The notes beneath the pieces were generated by a model that saw only the letters and a list, made by a program, of their open reading frames with translations, was not told the DNA's origin and searched no databases. Below are positions 30,201 to 35,511 of a stretch of 64,000 nt of DNA, one piece after another. Origin of the DNA: Bradyrhizobium sp. MOS003. GTDB taxonomy: Bacteria > Pseudomonadota > Alphaproteobacteria > Rhizobiales > Xanthobacteraceae. The stretch is from assembly GCF_003020125.1 (NCBI RefSeq), contig NZ_PYFW01000003.1:620001-684000 (forward strand), given 5' to 3'. How positions within the stretch are numbered: the first letter of the stretch is position 1; each line of letters starts with the position of its first letter. The translations under genes were made by a program, and so were the position numbers.

Positions 30201-31645
30201 ACCAGGTGCTGGCGGGCACGGCGACCGGCGCGAGCGGATCTTTCCGCGCCGTGGCGAACAATGGCAGCATCGTCATCGGCACCGCCGACAGCAGCGGCTC
30301 GCAGACGATCCACGCGACCCAGAACGTGACGTTCAAGTCACTGACCGCCACCGGCAGCAGCGGCGATGTCGGCAACATCAACGTCACCGCCGACACCGGC
30401 TTCATCCTGGCGCAGACGGTGATGTCGGGCGGCGTGCCGACGCTGGGTTCGGTCTCGGCCCATGGCTCGGCGAGGCTGATCGCCGCGGGCACCAACACCG
30501 GCCATCATCTCACGGCCTCGACTGGCAACGCCGTCCTCAGCGGCACCGTCGTGCATTGGGATAATCTCAACGCGGGCGGCACGCTCGATGTCACCGCCAC
30601 GACCGGAGGGATCACCGTCGGCACCGCCATCAGCGGCGGCACGCAGACCCTGCGTGCCGTGTACGATATCGTCTTCAGCCAGCTCACCACGACGGGTATC
30701 CCGGGCGATGTCGGCGACCTCAACGTCACGTCCGACATCGGCGCGCTCCGCGGCGGATCGATCTCCGCTCATGGCGACACGCATTTCGATGTGGCCGGAC
30801 CGATCTCGCTCGACCGGATCAGCGGGAACGTCGTGAAAATGACCTCGACGGGCGACCTGACGATCAACTGGGTCAGCGTCGTGAGCGAGCTCGATCTCGC
30901 GGCCGACACGATCAACGTCAAGGGCGAGCAGGTCCGTTCGAACCCGTCGATCCCGCTGATCCTGAACATCACCGGCTATAACGGCGGTGTCGCCAAATAT
31001 GCCAATGTCTGGATCGATCCTGACAGCATCATCGTCAACCAGTTCAGGGTGGTGGACGCGAACTTCTGGACCGACGCACACGCCGTCTCGATCCTGAACG
31101 GCTACGTGCCGGGCCAGCTCATGCTCACCACAGCCACCCAGCAGGTGCTGCTCAACAACCGCACGCCGGCGCCGTCCAACTGGCCGACGCTCCAGCTTTA
31201 CCAGCCGGGCGGCGTGTTCACGATGAGCCAGACCGGCAACGCCAATGTCAGCAACGCCTACGTGGTGTTCTATACCGGCGACGTCTCGGCGACCGTCACC
31301 AATTACGGTTCGACCCACACCTGCTGCAATGTCTTCACCGGCGCGAGCATGATGCGCAACATCGCGGTCGACGGCGAGGGCAGCGAGAGCATCGAAAGCT
31401 GGCTCGCGAAGAAGGATGGGGGCACGTTCTACCTGCTCGGTCTCTCCGGCCAGGCGCGCCTCGACGCGCTGCTGACACCGCGGCCGGTCGAGGCGGTGGG
31501 CTCCGGTCCCGCGGTCAACATCGAAGGGATCAGCGACATGCGCAAGCTGCGCCAGAAGGGACAGCGTGCGGGACGTCCGGGCTGGAAGGATGCGGCGGCC
31601 GAATCGGCGAAGCCGGCGATTGGCCGTCTCGCACAGGCATGGTAG
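15299..31645 (+). CDS. Giant LktA-family filamentous adhesin (two-partner secretion exoprotein)
   Basis: This is a 5,448-residue secreted protein. An extended signal region (residues 1-46, with a basic N-extension before MSLLCAMQMVFL) ends at VQAQ. A TPS secretion domain follows (about 47-300), with NAFNSFSQFSVGQGNTVNLQ and the FxxPxG motif FADPKG at 135-140 in place of the usual NPNG. LLIDPTDVVIGDA near 365 is typical of FHA-like exoproteins. Residues about 460-3,100 are divergent beta-rich repeats often containing AYI or AYV. The rest is beta-helix-like sequence poor in Cys. The start has AGAGGA 6 nt upstream. The stop overlaps the start of the TpsB transporter gene by 7 bp, the expected partner. 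The likely role is surface adhesion or biofilm. It is unusually long but within the range of such adhesins. Confidence 0.92.
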   Translation: MPGPSAARDNDELTTLRRLAGFRSMSLLCAMQMVFLPVFSVRVQAQTANVIVPDGRTGTSLQTSGSVTNVTTSTVSGNNAFNSFSQFSVGQGNTVNLQLPTGTQNLVNIVRDAPVYVNGTLNSYMNGSIGGNVYFADPKGFVVGRSGVVNVGSLNVSTPTREFTDSLIGPGGAINGTAVGNLMAGSFPVSPDGNIRIYGRINAQDGVRLTGQNVFVGGATQRDIANLDHAAKFAASVNSKGLRSASAITVSNGSIHIGAVNNARVNGRLTARSKTTTPSNITVVAGNNIDIGKNARLSTASRTGDAGGVLVKAVNDVTVRSGAKFNASSKVGNAGLVELSGNGVIDVGSGVTINLSAPAGRAGTLLIDPTDVVIGDASQGDTGVTLSNSSVANAIAALSAGATYLVQADNSVTLAAHALIDARRLDANGHSTGNANNVTIDAPNITMSSGARILAQVVDFGGSHYTNGNVTLTATASDTRLSGQATATTGITVDGQITGGDISIGATSTATSSFTSSVPGLFTLVGTTLAASLLGINGGYVAASATATININGNANINGAGNIMIASHGSETAQDPAIASTLLGASPIGASAVVGKIDGNVTTNVASGATISAGGNLGIHAINDGTLNVAAVAATSSAQFVETVAYSTGSVSTTANVATGAHLSVGNVTASGNTLTVRAINNNSFATSATSVALSTPNASGGVGGALAISDVTTSATAKLGSSLGTSTSSRMNGSVLVEATSNTTSNSTMASTIVGTPAIIGAIQGFMVSSPSISGMMAQQMISLMPVDFNFKAAGALSLANSTENATASIGQNPNGGAPSLYVSGNVAVVSTLVDRGVRSNATASAITSDASSGEGVAISAAVAWGNFNHNSNAYIGSGTTVNAANIAVDASTWMPITNTWLKWDGLTEVLGHLNGNLGVGGNILTSYANATADAGDTIAVAGSMNHFVVNNNTTAWVAGSASLTATCTTACGSTATVNSGDVHTYDASIQIAATTTTASIDAAGNVGTLGFLPGNTSGGSSVGGSLNFVQFNTKTIAGVSDSATLRAGDDIAVNAITSDQFVAVAPSSGKAGGALALNGITSLGFLNNTTHASISSQATAYAPTINILAQQDLSVVTIAGAVNVGGGSAVGLSVAYLGANMDTSAYIGDNHSDIRPGPFSSNDPFAGNSGGSGLVNVDNLTISATTSGRITSAAVAAAISSPSLSNFADKASAAGAAAAGGPAGIALAVSKITAASGSGTDGFTMDLAGSSSVSDVSLGTSAYIKNASVNKFTPTSAVTTNTIVQALNDTILSNGSGSAAANMSGGSSQGAAIGAAIAAAISNNATSAYIYGTTMQNQSNVTVQALNGGSETVVAIGVAGGTSANAAALSGSVGIMTDSANAYVESSTITGQATGVNRAIEVDAYQTTNIAIGGGSLYMSGGKAGVGIGLTYASIGDPTGGKATDAHIRSSSISNYDTLLVLADSASVIAAGAASGGGGANANGLAGAIVVSEITPTTTAYINSGATVNINVGRVTVLADSGAVSDLDTALGNLVKKSNNNRLAADTCTAAGGMGTQNCIDFSAAALNDGAGNGPGASIISVAGTIQAGKNNVGASLVYDTIATTHSAYIANVLMTTVGDVRVSAVDSTKIQSVTIGFGLATSQFAGVGGMTISSIANTVSASIGNNLSSATQSSVTGRNISVLATDNSSITGTAAVAGASTQGSAAGLALVYSSIANNVSSGVTGSKLRASGNVAVNANSNAGISTVAVGIAMSSQIGLAGSVATNLLGTNVTASITAAGTNGVNGADVIAANNVGVIVGNNDKAAVFAGAVSISKGAAGGAGSLVTNKITGTTAAYISGANTLVDARGTSTTDTLSVNNGTLVHAFDLGAAHAPSDSTPDLSENQDIVRGLAVVASSHQAVVANVASLSASSGIAIMINPITNVMSGATWAYIDSAAIDTRLTSSTLAPQIEVAASSFSYSGTLGAGIIPPTGNGGGGATIISTTMSRDTRAYITNATVGGVQSSSPTVGAVTVKANAEQDASSIAIGFNTGSVGLNVFQATTEAYVDGGALTAASLTVNATNNTGIFSANGSGAYGSQAAIGAAFLVQVSSNRTEAYVGDEFHYQGNGAAHTTGLNLSGALDVEATTKNRFEAYAVGGALSTGTAAIAGMANIEIASNTTIAGVYDTTLQSVTGGAAGAVTINATEDVAIKEIAGALAVAASGAGVGVGAAANVISFKSQTIAESRNSNLNSSGAINVAALSTKEVLSYAVTAGIGGSVGIGATVGVIMIGANTADADTQGQQTGQLNQGNDGTIAAVNARTSTTHGSDAVGSGTAGNPGNANATSTYDVGSVLSGGNDAVVAQIAGGNVIGTQVNVTATSANAAKMYLLGAGFAKNVGIGAGIGYTSVNSTVFANLSDYGRNGSGVLEAADTPLTVSATAVNVAAVVKDASTGPYAGKTIDTEAIAGGAALYFGAQASVAVGNVNNSVVAMLGGQITGTGAAAVMALDSSSQVVFTGGASAGAVAVGASVATASRTSSVAARVLNGAAVNTSTLAVGAAGAGTMSTTATALGGGIVAGVGADAEAHENSGVLAEIGAGASITTSATGAGTLVTASITPNLSSEAIGVSVGGGAVGVAIAKSTVGATVTADVGDNAIFSGGALGLTAMALVPVVGTQTNSDGTTTTIYGTTTWAKALAGGGGSLIGAQGSLAQASENATVNAYGGTGIRLPNADVAIAAENDSAQYAEATGLSSGFLALGATVAQTSSNAHTYAYLGAPADMDTLNHTDYTGILQITATGRDTNVSNATVGAGGTYAGAAAVATTSSTAVTNARFDGGSTDDTLYFGGLSVKATHTTNYAANGDAYQASTAGVSGGKARNDVTSTTTAEIGTHLIVNTDGGNIVVISNDIVNQAGGGARSGSGGTFAGAAALSDSYVTQYVTTNIGAGTILSLNGDPRTATGVIDIEAYNTLNTVDTASLATAAFFAGGGAESNMTANATLAVNIHARELFSVGKIFVGTAAKMSASNYANASLYGAIAGVGASTNSWVHADQEVTVDSGTTIQAWRDINIFAGMSGDTITFSSIQATATTVVYNNTAIPISALYRGTANAGGDSSLTLSDGSRVLGVRDIYLGATQGQVTASGNGSNYNPYLDIFSAKNSDNHSHTSGTGNVALNGLVVAGINNDLTILIELGASAPTLSTTSPYSSLSSTLEYVADVDHFSPVKSWNHQTVQYTIVGGFNPYQNIVDQLVTLTGLTDTQIRTQLATSTNAHPATMAPSGADPTGDIQRQINTLIQQAPYTSDAGGNAFAFGDMLVSAGNVSILAQKLTGNSLAGHTAPSVTALSSPKIKVENRGLDFMDFANLTVTNVTGGNITYRQIDHVDPDSHSNVTFTATPSATPIIDISATYNRVDPSTGLGVDDNGNQLTRKPDIYFDGIVTNENGLLKITSQLGSVVASQSLNAATIQMVAPNGSFIFLGGVGSFYNSNHDVTSQWAGVEYKPADNDTLTAVMAAATYLGAYGAYEYSPHIGDGGNHPYFYYCCVDGHSGVQQTAANSTIFTARMLMTYYDGLSLYSAIFLPMGSGAPGNGNPNAGSVGSTTTLAQMEGPTVQTISTAPWEKTTYDGQGVYTDSGPYKTPFNCSGCSAYFQVVNIQNDVITPRTASSNASSNWSSTTPSGYQNPANAPFILGQAIIISAGVINVNGLIQSGTSSNYSVDIGGGVLSAINSLKTSNNGADFARAQANARNGSYYDITAAATTQFSSDIKIGVKYNALTDQIMVNGVVQGSGGYVYLNGKIISTSTDGTAQGTIAVKGGAGTINVNNSTGLQLVTNTINTGVSAPSVIQIVDQLQQQTTWYVYNPSASGGQQVSTYRTASVNASAYNPAMLTGLSGTAGIQYAVKPNMYYQWVDTATLDRPTTSTQFDYGWHYTPNASGDNWTRTVSLVENVMQATGGGGNTGQLQTANFQEVVTATGSYHGAGGNTHPEKCCGADAQYNWYQQIYDHLTLTLTNTVKASNPINIQFSGGGVSTVAVTSNSGIVINGPINNVSGDTTVRATGANSAITSGATANNPMISGKNVTLQGDGGIGSLGANGVPIQVQVYGGNLTATSIDRDIAVAAVGSLSINQVAVTSGVSGRAPQGSVSISATGDINSSGAYDAATPVVIGKNIEINSSAGAIGATSSVVNGATTLTNIKPLVIQATGTSQSDGTVDGGVLDSASATGTYIVQSKGDLRIGTIQSAGGPVFLAAAGSDGNQASILNGRTTVGISAAESAHLQQVWDNLNLLNGNPATAAVNSYQSMVTAAYNDYFQLKNIAFANGTYNPTSVGLTVLRAQVAAKLGIDPANVSTTQMKVEATTRFLKDQFLLGKITTAELQSGLTTLLGSAPADALGSVFGSTLSSGLFTSLFQGVAATDQRLPTNAALQAALNSYSATYSYTLASTERVYSIITAGSNWTHDQLAYTVSSSAIGATPPPIDDNVMANISANQIMLYAPRGSVGNSAAPQVFSFTSADSSTLSNEQKALLASAGPGQLTVSATTDPTTHVTTYTVSLSQQNLVVVDNPIAISAKALSNVYLGSKSSLTLGGVTASYGPITAAQANGIEVTGRGDVKLHAVNSITPGVAGVPVISGDIANLTLIAEHGNIGAPSGTAGSNPATNPNALQIAFADSANDQLDQVSSGQGIYIRQTTGDLILGNIAAGNDIQLAAAGSIYAEAGFTDRSAIHILGSNLDLRAGGSIGFNGSTFQPLQVNISGAVTGSAVGDLSILAVTGDLAVGTSGPYGALTAGGALTLNVARGALTINTGIASGGLMQLLANRGMTFAAGTSAAPVVATSSSGGVTLVASTLSMGAYSAINAAGLMSVTTTADATIGQLNSSLSYAAASTTPSIIVTAGGVASLGAIIDNGDGQTKFIASGAGAELSLSASNGIGNATSRFTLSAARLSASAGAGDIYVGVLTDTEVSLLSAVKGSVDIIGTGALTLDQVLAGTATGASGSFRAVANNGSIVIGTADSSGSQTIHATQNVTFKSLTATGSSGDVGNINVTADTGFILAQTVMSGGVPTLGSVSAHGSARLIAAGTNTGHHLTASTGNAVLSGTVVHWDNLNAGGTLDVTATTGGITVGTAISGGTQTLRAVYDIVFSQLTTTGIPGDVGDLNVTSDIGALRGGSISAHGDTHFDVAGPISLDRISGNVVKMTSTGDLTINWVSVVSELDLAADTINVKGEQVRSNPSIPLILNITGYNGGVAKYANVWIDPDSIIVNQFRVVDANFWTDAHAVSILNGYVPGQLMLTTATQQVLLNNRTPAPSNWPTLQLYQPGGVFTMSQTGNANVSNAYVVFYTGDVSATVTNYGSTHTCCNVFTGASMMRNIAVDGEGSESIESWLAKKDGGTFYLLGLSGQARLDALLTPRPVEAVGSGPAVNIEGISDMRKLRQKGQRAGRPGWKDAAAESAKPAIGRLAQAW
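16700..24600 (+). repeat. Divergent protein repeats in the adhesin (AYI-type units)
   Basis: Within the adhesin coding region, units of roughly 60-80 residues recur with the pattern of a Gly/Ala-rich strand, a polar strand, then AYI or AYV and a Gly turn. Examples are SNAYIGSGTTV, DTSAYIGDNHS, TSAYIYGTTM, TTAYINSGATV, TAAYISGANTL, TRAYITNATV and TEAYVGDEFH. The boundaries given are approximate. The DNA is too diverged for a simple tandem repeat, so the array is old or under selection to diversify. Confidence 0.7.
30296..30742 (+). repeat. Direct repeat pair in the adhesin C-terminal region
   Basis: Two 35-residue units encoded at 30296-30400 and 30638-30742 align without gaps: GSQTIHATQNVTFKSL matches GTQTLRAVYDIVFSQL, and GDVGNINVTADTG matches GDVGDLNVTSDIG. 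They are 342 bp apart and separated by related beta-strand sequence, suggesting a duplicated solenoid segment. Confidence 0.75.
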
Positions 31646-33342
31646 TTGGATTCGGGATGCGGATTCTGGGGGCATCGTTGGGGATCGGGCTTGCAGCTTG
31701 CTGCATCGCCTCCGCGCATGCCCAGTCGATCAACCCCGGCGTGATCCAGAACGACGTCGACAGGCAGCGGCGGCAGCTCGAGCAACAGAGCGCCCCGCCC
31801 AAGCTCACCGGGCCGGCGGTGATTGGCGGCGAGCGGGAAAAGTCCCAGCTCCTGAAGCCGGGCGGGCCGAAATTCCGCCTCCGCAAGGTCACCTTCGACG
31901 AGTCCAAGTTCATCACGCCGGCGGAGCTGGATGAGATCGCGAAGAGATATGTCGGCAAGAACGTCGACATCGCCTCGCTGTTGCAGCTCGTCGCCGACAT
32001 CAACGCGATCTATGCCGCGCGCGGCATCGTCACGGGCATCGCGACGCTGCCCGAGCAGGACGCCAAGGGCGGCGTCGTCCGCGTCAAGCTGACCGAAGGA
32101 CGGCTGCAGAAGACCACCGTCGAGGGCAACAAGCAGACCCGCACCGATTACATCCTCGATCGCGTGAAGGAACCCGAAGGCGAGGTCCTCGACGTCCCCA
32201 AGCTCAATCGCGACGTGATCTGGTTCAACCGGACCAACGATGTGCAGATCAAGGCGCTGCTGCAGCCCGGCACGAGCTTCGGCCTCACCGATCTCCAATT
32301 CGCGGTGATCGAGCCGCCGGTCGACACCTTGCAGCTCTTCACCGACAACCAGGGCGCCGAGAACACCGGGCGCTGGGAGGGCGGGGCCTTCTACAAGCGC
32401 CACGGCCTGTTCGGCGTCGACGATCGCCTGACCTTCTACGGCGTCCGCTCCGACGGCAATCTCAACGGCAATGTCGCCTACAGCATTCCGGTCAATCCCT
32501 GGGGCGGCCGCGCCGGCGTCAGCTATACCGAAGGCAAGATCAAGATCATCCAGGGACCGTTCGTCGCGCTCGACGTCACCGGCCGATCGAGCCAGGCTGC
32601 GGTCAATTTCAGCCAGCCGGTCTGGGTGACACAGGACTGGCTGGTGCTGCTCAACGCGGCCTTGACCGAGGGCAAGACCGTCAGCCGCTTTGCCACCGTC
32701 GCCGTCACCGACGATCATTACGACAAGACCACGGCCGGCGTCTCCGTCACCAAGTCCGGCAACGCCTATTCGATCACGGTGTCACCGGCAGTCAACTACA
32801 TCGCGTGGCATGATTATGTGCTCGGCAACAACCGCGCGTTCAACACCTATACCGGCTCGCTGATCGCGACCAGCGCCGCTGGGCCCCAGAATTTCAGCGC
32901 CAATGTGCTGGCGAGCTGGCAGTACACGCAGGAGAAACTGCTGCCCGGCGATCAGATCTTCTCGATCGGCGGCCCTACCACCGTGCGCGGTTATCCCTCC
33001 AATGCGGCCTCCGGTGACAGCGGTTATTATGTCAACGCCGAGCTGCACTACAACTGGTCGCAATGGCTGAGGGGTTTCGACACCTACATCTTCACCGATT
33101 GGGGTGCGGTGTATTCGACCTTCCCCGGCGTCACCGAAATGGCCTCGGTCGGCGTCGGCTTCTCCTGGACTTATGCGCAGTTCATGACCTTCGAGGCAAA
33201 CTACGCAACGCCGCTGAAGATGGCGGTCTCGACCCAGAACCATTACGAGGCCTATGGCCGCGTCATCTTCCGGCCGCTGCTGATGTTCCAGAAGCCGGAA
33301 AGCGCGGCGCCGGCGGTGGTTGCGGGCAGAAGCAAATCGTAG
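31639..33342 (+). CDS. ShlB/FhaC/HecB-family TpsB outer-membrane transporter
   Basis: This 567-residue protein is the secretion pore for the upstream adhesin. It has a signal peptide (ending SAHAQ), then a polar linker, a POTRA domain (about 78-155: FRLRKVTFDESKFITPAELD to KLTEGRL) and a C-terminal 16-strand barrel. The conserved L6-loop motif VRGY is at 449-452. The ATG at 31639 overlaps the adhesin stop by 7 bp; an alternative ATG at 31657 gives a more standard signal peptide. After the apparent last strand (VIFRPLLMF) there are about 15 extra residues, unlike most barrel proteins that end in an aromatic residue. Confidence 0.93.
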   Translation: MVVGFGMRILGASLGIGLAACCIASAHAQSINPGVIQNDVDRQRRQLEQQSAPPKLTGPAVIGGEREKSQLLKPGGPKFRLRKVTFDESKFITPAELDEIAKRYVGKNVDIASLLQLVADINAIYAARGIVTGIATLPEQDAKGGVVRVKLTEGRLQKTTVEGNKQTRTDYILDRVKEPEGEVLDVPKLNRDVIWFNRTNDVQIKALLQPGTSFGLTDLQFAVIEPPVDTLQLFTDNQGAENTGRWEGGAFYKRHGLFGVDDRLTFYGVRSDGNLNGNVAYSIPVNPWGGRAGVSYTEGKIKIIQGPFVALDVTGRSSQAAVNFSQPVWVTQDWLVLLNAALTEGKTVSRFATVAVTDDHYDKTTAGVSVTKSGNAYSITVSPAVNYIAWHDYVLGNNRAFNTYTGSLIATSAAGPQNFSANVLASWQYTQEKLLPGDQIFSIGGPTTVRGYPSNAASGDSGYYVNAELHYNWSQWLRGFDTYIFTDWGAVYSTFPGVTEMASVGVGFSWTYAQFMTFEANYATPLKMAVSTQNHYEAYGRVIFRPLLMFQKPESAAPAVVAGRSKS

Positions 33343-33364
33343 CGGAAAGTTGCGCCTCTCTCTC

Positions 33365-33455
33365 CGCCGTCATTGCGAGGAGCGAAGCGACGAAGCAATC
33401 CAGACTCCCTCCGCCGCGGGATTCCGGATTGCTTCGCTGAGCTCGTAATGGCGGA
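33365..33455. repeat. Intergenic palindromic repeat element
   Basis: The gap between the TpsB and bluB genes holds an imperfect palindrome. The left arm at about 33365-33404 contains CATTGCGAGGAGCGAAGCGA then GAAGCAATCCAG. The right arm at about 33423-33455 contains CCGGATTGCTTCGCTGAGCT then CGTAATGGCGG. I recognise this type as a dispersed intergenic repeat of Bradyrhizobium-like genomes. It lies between convergent genes, where it could act as a terminator or mRNA stabiliser. Confidence 0.75.
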
Positions 33456-33470
33456 GGATGGAGCGGTGTC

Positions 33471-34103
33471 TCAACGCTTCAGCGTGAACGCGTCCGCCCC
33501 CCGCCGATGCTCCCATTTCGCCTGCTCCAGCTCGGGCTGGTCGCATTCGACTTGCGGATAGCCGATGCAGAGATAGGCGATGAACTTCCAAGTGTCAGGC
33601 ACGTCGAGAATGGCGTGGATGCGATCCGGATTCAGGATCGACACCCAGCCGAGCCCAATGCCCTCGGCGCGCGCGGCGAGCCACATCGCGGTGATCGCGG
33701 CGACCACGGAGTATTCCGTCGTCTCCGGCATGGTGGCGCGGCCGAGGCCGTGGCCGATGTCGCTGGCCTTGTCGGCGAACACGGCGAGATGCCCGGGCGC
33801 CTGTTCGAGGCCGGACAGTTTCAGCGTGGCGTAGCGCGCGGCGCGCTCGCCGGCATACGCGTTCAGCGCATCGGCATTGCAAGCCCTGAAATCGTCAGTC
33901 ACGGCGCGGCGGCGTCCGGTATCGTCGACGACGACGAAGCGCCAGGGCTGGCTGAGGCCGACTGACGGCGAGAGGCAGGCGGTCTCGATCAGGCGATCGA
34001 TGGCGCCGGCCGGCAGTGGGTCGGTTCGAAAGCGGCGGACGTCGCGGCGCCACACGAACAGCTCGCGCAAGTGCTGACGGAAGGTGTCGTCGAACTGGAC
34101 CAT
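33471..34103 (-). CDS. bluB: 5,6-dimethylbenzimidazole synthase BluB
   Basis: BluB (210 residues) uses O2 to fragment reduced FMN into 5,6-dimethylbenzimidazole, the lower ligand of cobalamin. It is a nitroreductase-fold protein: VWRRDVRRFRTDPLPAGAID at the N-terminus and LSPSVGLSQPWRFVVV around residue 45 form the flavin site, and GLGWVSILNP is a family-typical segment. It is the last gene of the minus-strand operon cobU-cobS-bluB, 4 bp after the cobS stop. Its presence means the organism makes its own lower ligand aerobically, for use by CobT further along the cluster. Confidence 0.95.
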   Translation of the reverse strand: MVQFDDTFRQHLRELFVWRRDVRRFRTDPLPAGAIDRLIETACLSPSVGLSQPWRFVVVDDTGRRRAVTDDFRACNADALNAYAGERAARYATLKLSGLEQAPGHLAVFADKASDIGHGLGRATMPETTEYSVVAAITAMWLAARAEGIGLGWVSILNPDRIHAILDVPDTWKFIAYLCIGYPQVECDQPELEQAKWEHRRGADAFTLKR

Positions 34104-34107
34104 GAGA

Positions 34108-34890
34108 TCAGCCCCCCATCCGGAAGGACGCGGCTACCAGCAGAATGAGGATCTCGCCGATCTGCTCGAAGGCACCGAGGATGTCGCCGGTCTGGCCGCC
34201 GATCTGGCGCACGGCAAGCCGTGCCAGCAACAGTCCGGCGAGCGACAGCAGGATCAGGCCGACCAGCGCCTTGCCCGGCCCCAACGCGAGAGCCAGCGCG
34301 AGCGTTCCAAGAGCCAAGGCGATGGCGACGCTGCGGCCCGGCGGCGATCCCGCGCTCGCCGACAGCCCGTCAGGCCGCGCCGGCGGTACCAATGCCATGA
34401 AGGCCGGCACGCCTGCGCGAGCGGCGGTGTGCGCGGCGCAAAGCGCAAATGCCACCGGCAAGGGATCGGCGATCGCGGCGAGTGCGCTCCAGCGCAGGCC
34501 GAACGACAGGATCAGCGCGCAGACGCCGTAGGTCCCGATCCGGCTGTCGCGCATGATCTCGAGCTTGCGCTCGCGCGTGCGGCCGCCACCGAGCCCGTCG
34601 GCGGTATCTGCGAGACCGTCTTCGTGCAGCGCGCCCGTGACGAGGGCGGTCGTGGCGAGAGCGAGCAGGGCGGCAAGGTTCGACGTCAGTCCGAAGCGGG
34701 TGGCGACCTCATAAACGAAAGCGCCGGCAAGACCGACCAGCAGGCCGGCCACCGGCAGAGCCCATGTCGCACGCGCGATGGCGCCGTCAGCCGCCGGCTT
34801 CGACGAGGCAACCGGGAGAATCGTGACGAACGACGCCGCCATCCTGAGATCGGCGACGGCGTCTTTGAGAAGCTCGACCCGCGTCATCAT
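34108..34890 (-). CDS. cobS: Adenosylcobinamide-GDP ribazoletransferase (cobalamin synthase)
   Basis: This 260-residue inner-membrane enzyme joins adenosylcobinamide-GDP to alpha-ribazole (or its phosphate). It is called CobV in Pseudomonas denitrificans. The active-site motif HEDGLADTADGLGGG is near residue 88, followed by KLEIMRDSRIGTYG, both diagnostic. Several hydrophobic helices fill the C-terminal half. Two ATGs in a row begin the gene; the outer one overlaps the cobU stop by 4 bp (34887-34890). It must not be confused with the cobaltochelatase subunit also called CobS, which is absent here. Confidence 0.95.
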   Translation of the reverse strand: MMTRVELLKDAVADLRMAASFVTILPVASSKPAADGAIARATWALPVAGLLVGLAGAFVYEVATRFGLTSNLAALLALATTALVTGALHEDGLADTADGLGGGRTRERKLEIMRDSRIGTYGVCALILSFGLRWSALAAIADPLPVAFALCAAHTAARAGVPAFMALVPPARPDGLSASAGSPPGRSVAIALALGTLALALALGPGKALVGLILLSLAGLLLARLAVRQIGGQTGDILGAFEQIGEILILLVAASFRMGG

Positions 34891-35390
34891 TTCAGCTTCA
34901 TCGGCAGGCCAGCAACGACGAACTCGACCTCATTGGAAGCCGCCCCGATGACCTGGTTCATGATTCCGGCGGCGTCGCGATAGCGCCGCGCCAGCGCGTT
35001 GTCGGGCACGATGCCGAGGCCGACCTCGTTGGTGACGAGGACGACGGGGCTTTTCAAATGGGGCAGGGCGGCGGCGAGCGCGTTCACCTCGTGCTCCCAG
35101 TTGCGCTCCGCATGCAGCAGGTTGGAGAGCCACAGCGTCAGGCAGTCCACCAGTCTTGCACCGCCGCCATCTGTGGCGACCAGCGCGGGGACAAGATCAA
35201 GCGGCACCTCGCGTTCGATCCAGTCGGCTCCGCGCCGCGCGCGATGCTCGGCGATGCGCGCCTCCATTTCCGCATCGAGCGCCTCGGCCGTCGCGACGTA
35301 GACGGGCTCCCCGGGAAAGGTGCGCGTGCGCATTTCCGCACGCTTGCTCTTGCCCGATCGCGCTCCGCCTGTGATCAAGATGATGGCCAT
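34887..35390 (-). CDS. cobU: Adenosylcobinamide kinase/guanylyltransferase (CobU, CobP in P. denitrificans)
   Basis: This 167-residue bifunctional enzyme phosphorylates adenosylcobinamide and then transfers GMP to make adenosylcobinamide-GDP. The N-terminal P-loop is TGGARSGKS (residues 7-15). EHRARRGADWIERE, the LVDCLTLWLSN segment and VTNEVGLGIVPDNALARRYRD are conserved family stretches. It is the first gene of the minus-strand cobU-cobS-bluB operon and is divergent from cbiB/cobD, with about 120 bp between the two starts for both promoters. Confidence 0.95.
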   Translation of the reverse strand: MAIILITGGARSGKSKRAEMRTRTFPGEPVYVATAEALDAEMEARIAEHRARRGADWIEREVPLDLVPALVATDGGGARLVDCLTLWLSNLLHAERNWEHEVNALAAALPHLKSPVVLVTNEVGLGIVPDNALARRYRDAAGIMNQVIGAASNEVEFVVAGLPMKLK

Positions 35391-35511
35391 GAAGGTCTCC
35401 CGAGGGCCTGACTAATCACCAAACGCGATCAAAGACAAAGCCGAAATCAGGCGCCCGGGGGCTTGCGCTCGGGCCTTGCTTTGCGCAACAGGGGCGAGAC
35501 AGGAGGCAGGT

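Noticed and set aside
27449..30313. A 954-codon minus-strand open frame
   Set aside because: It is antisense to the adhesin and has low-complexity Arg/Ala/Asp composition with no recognisable motif.
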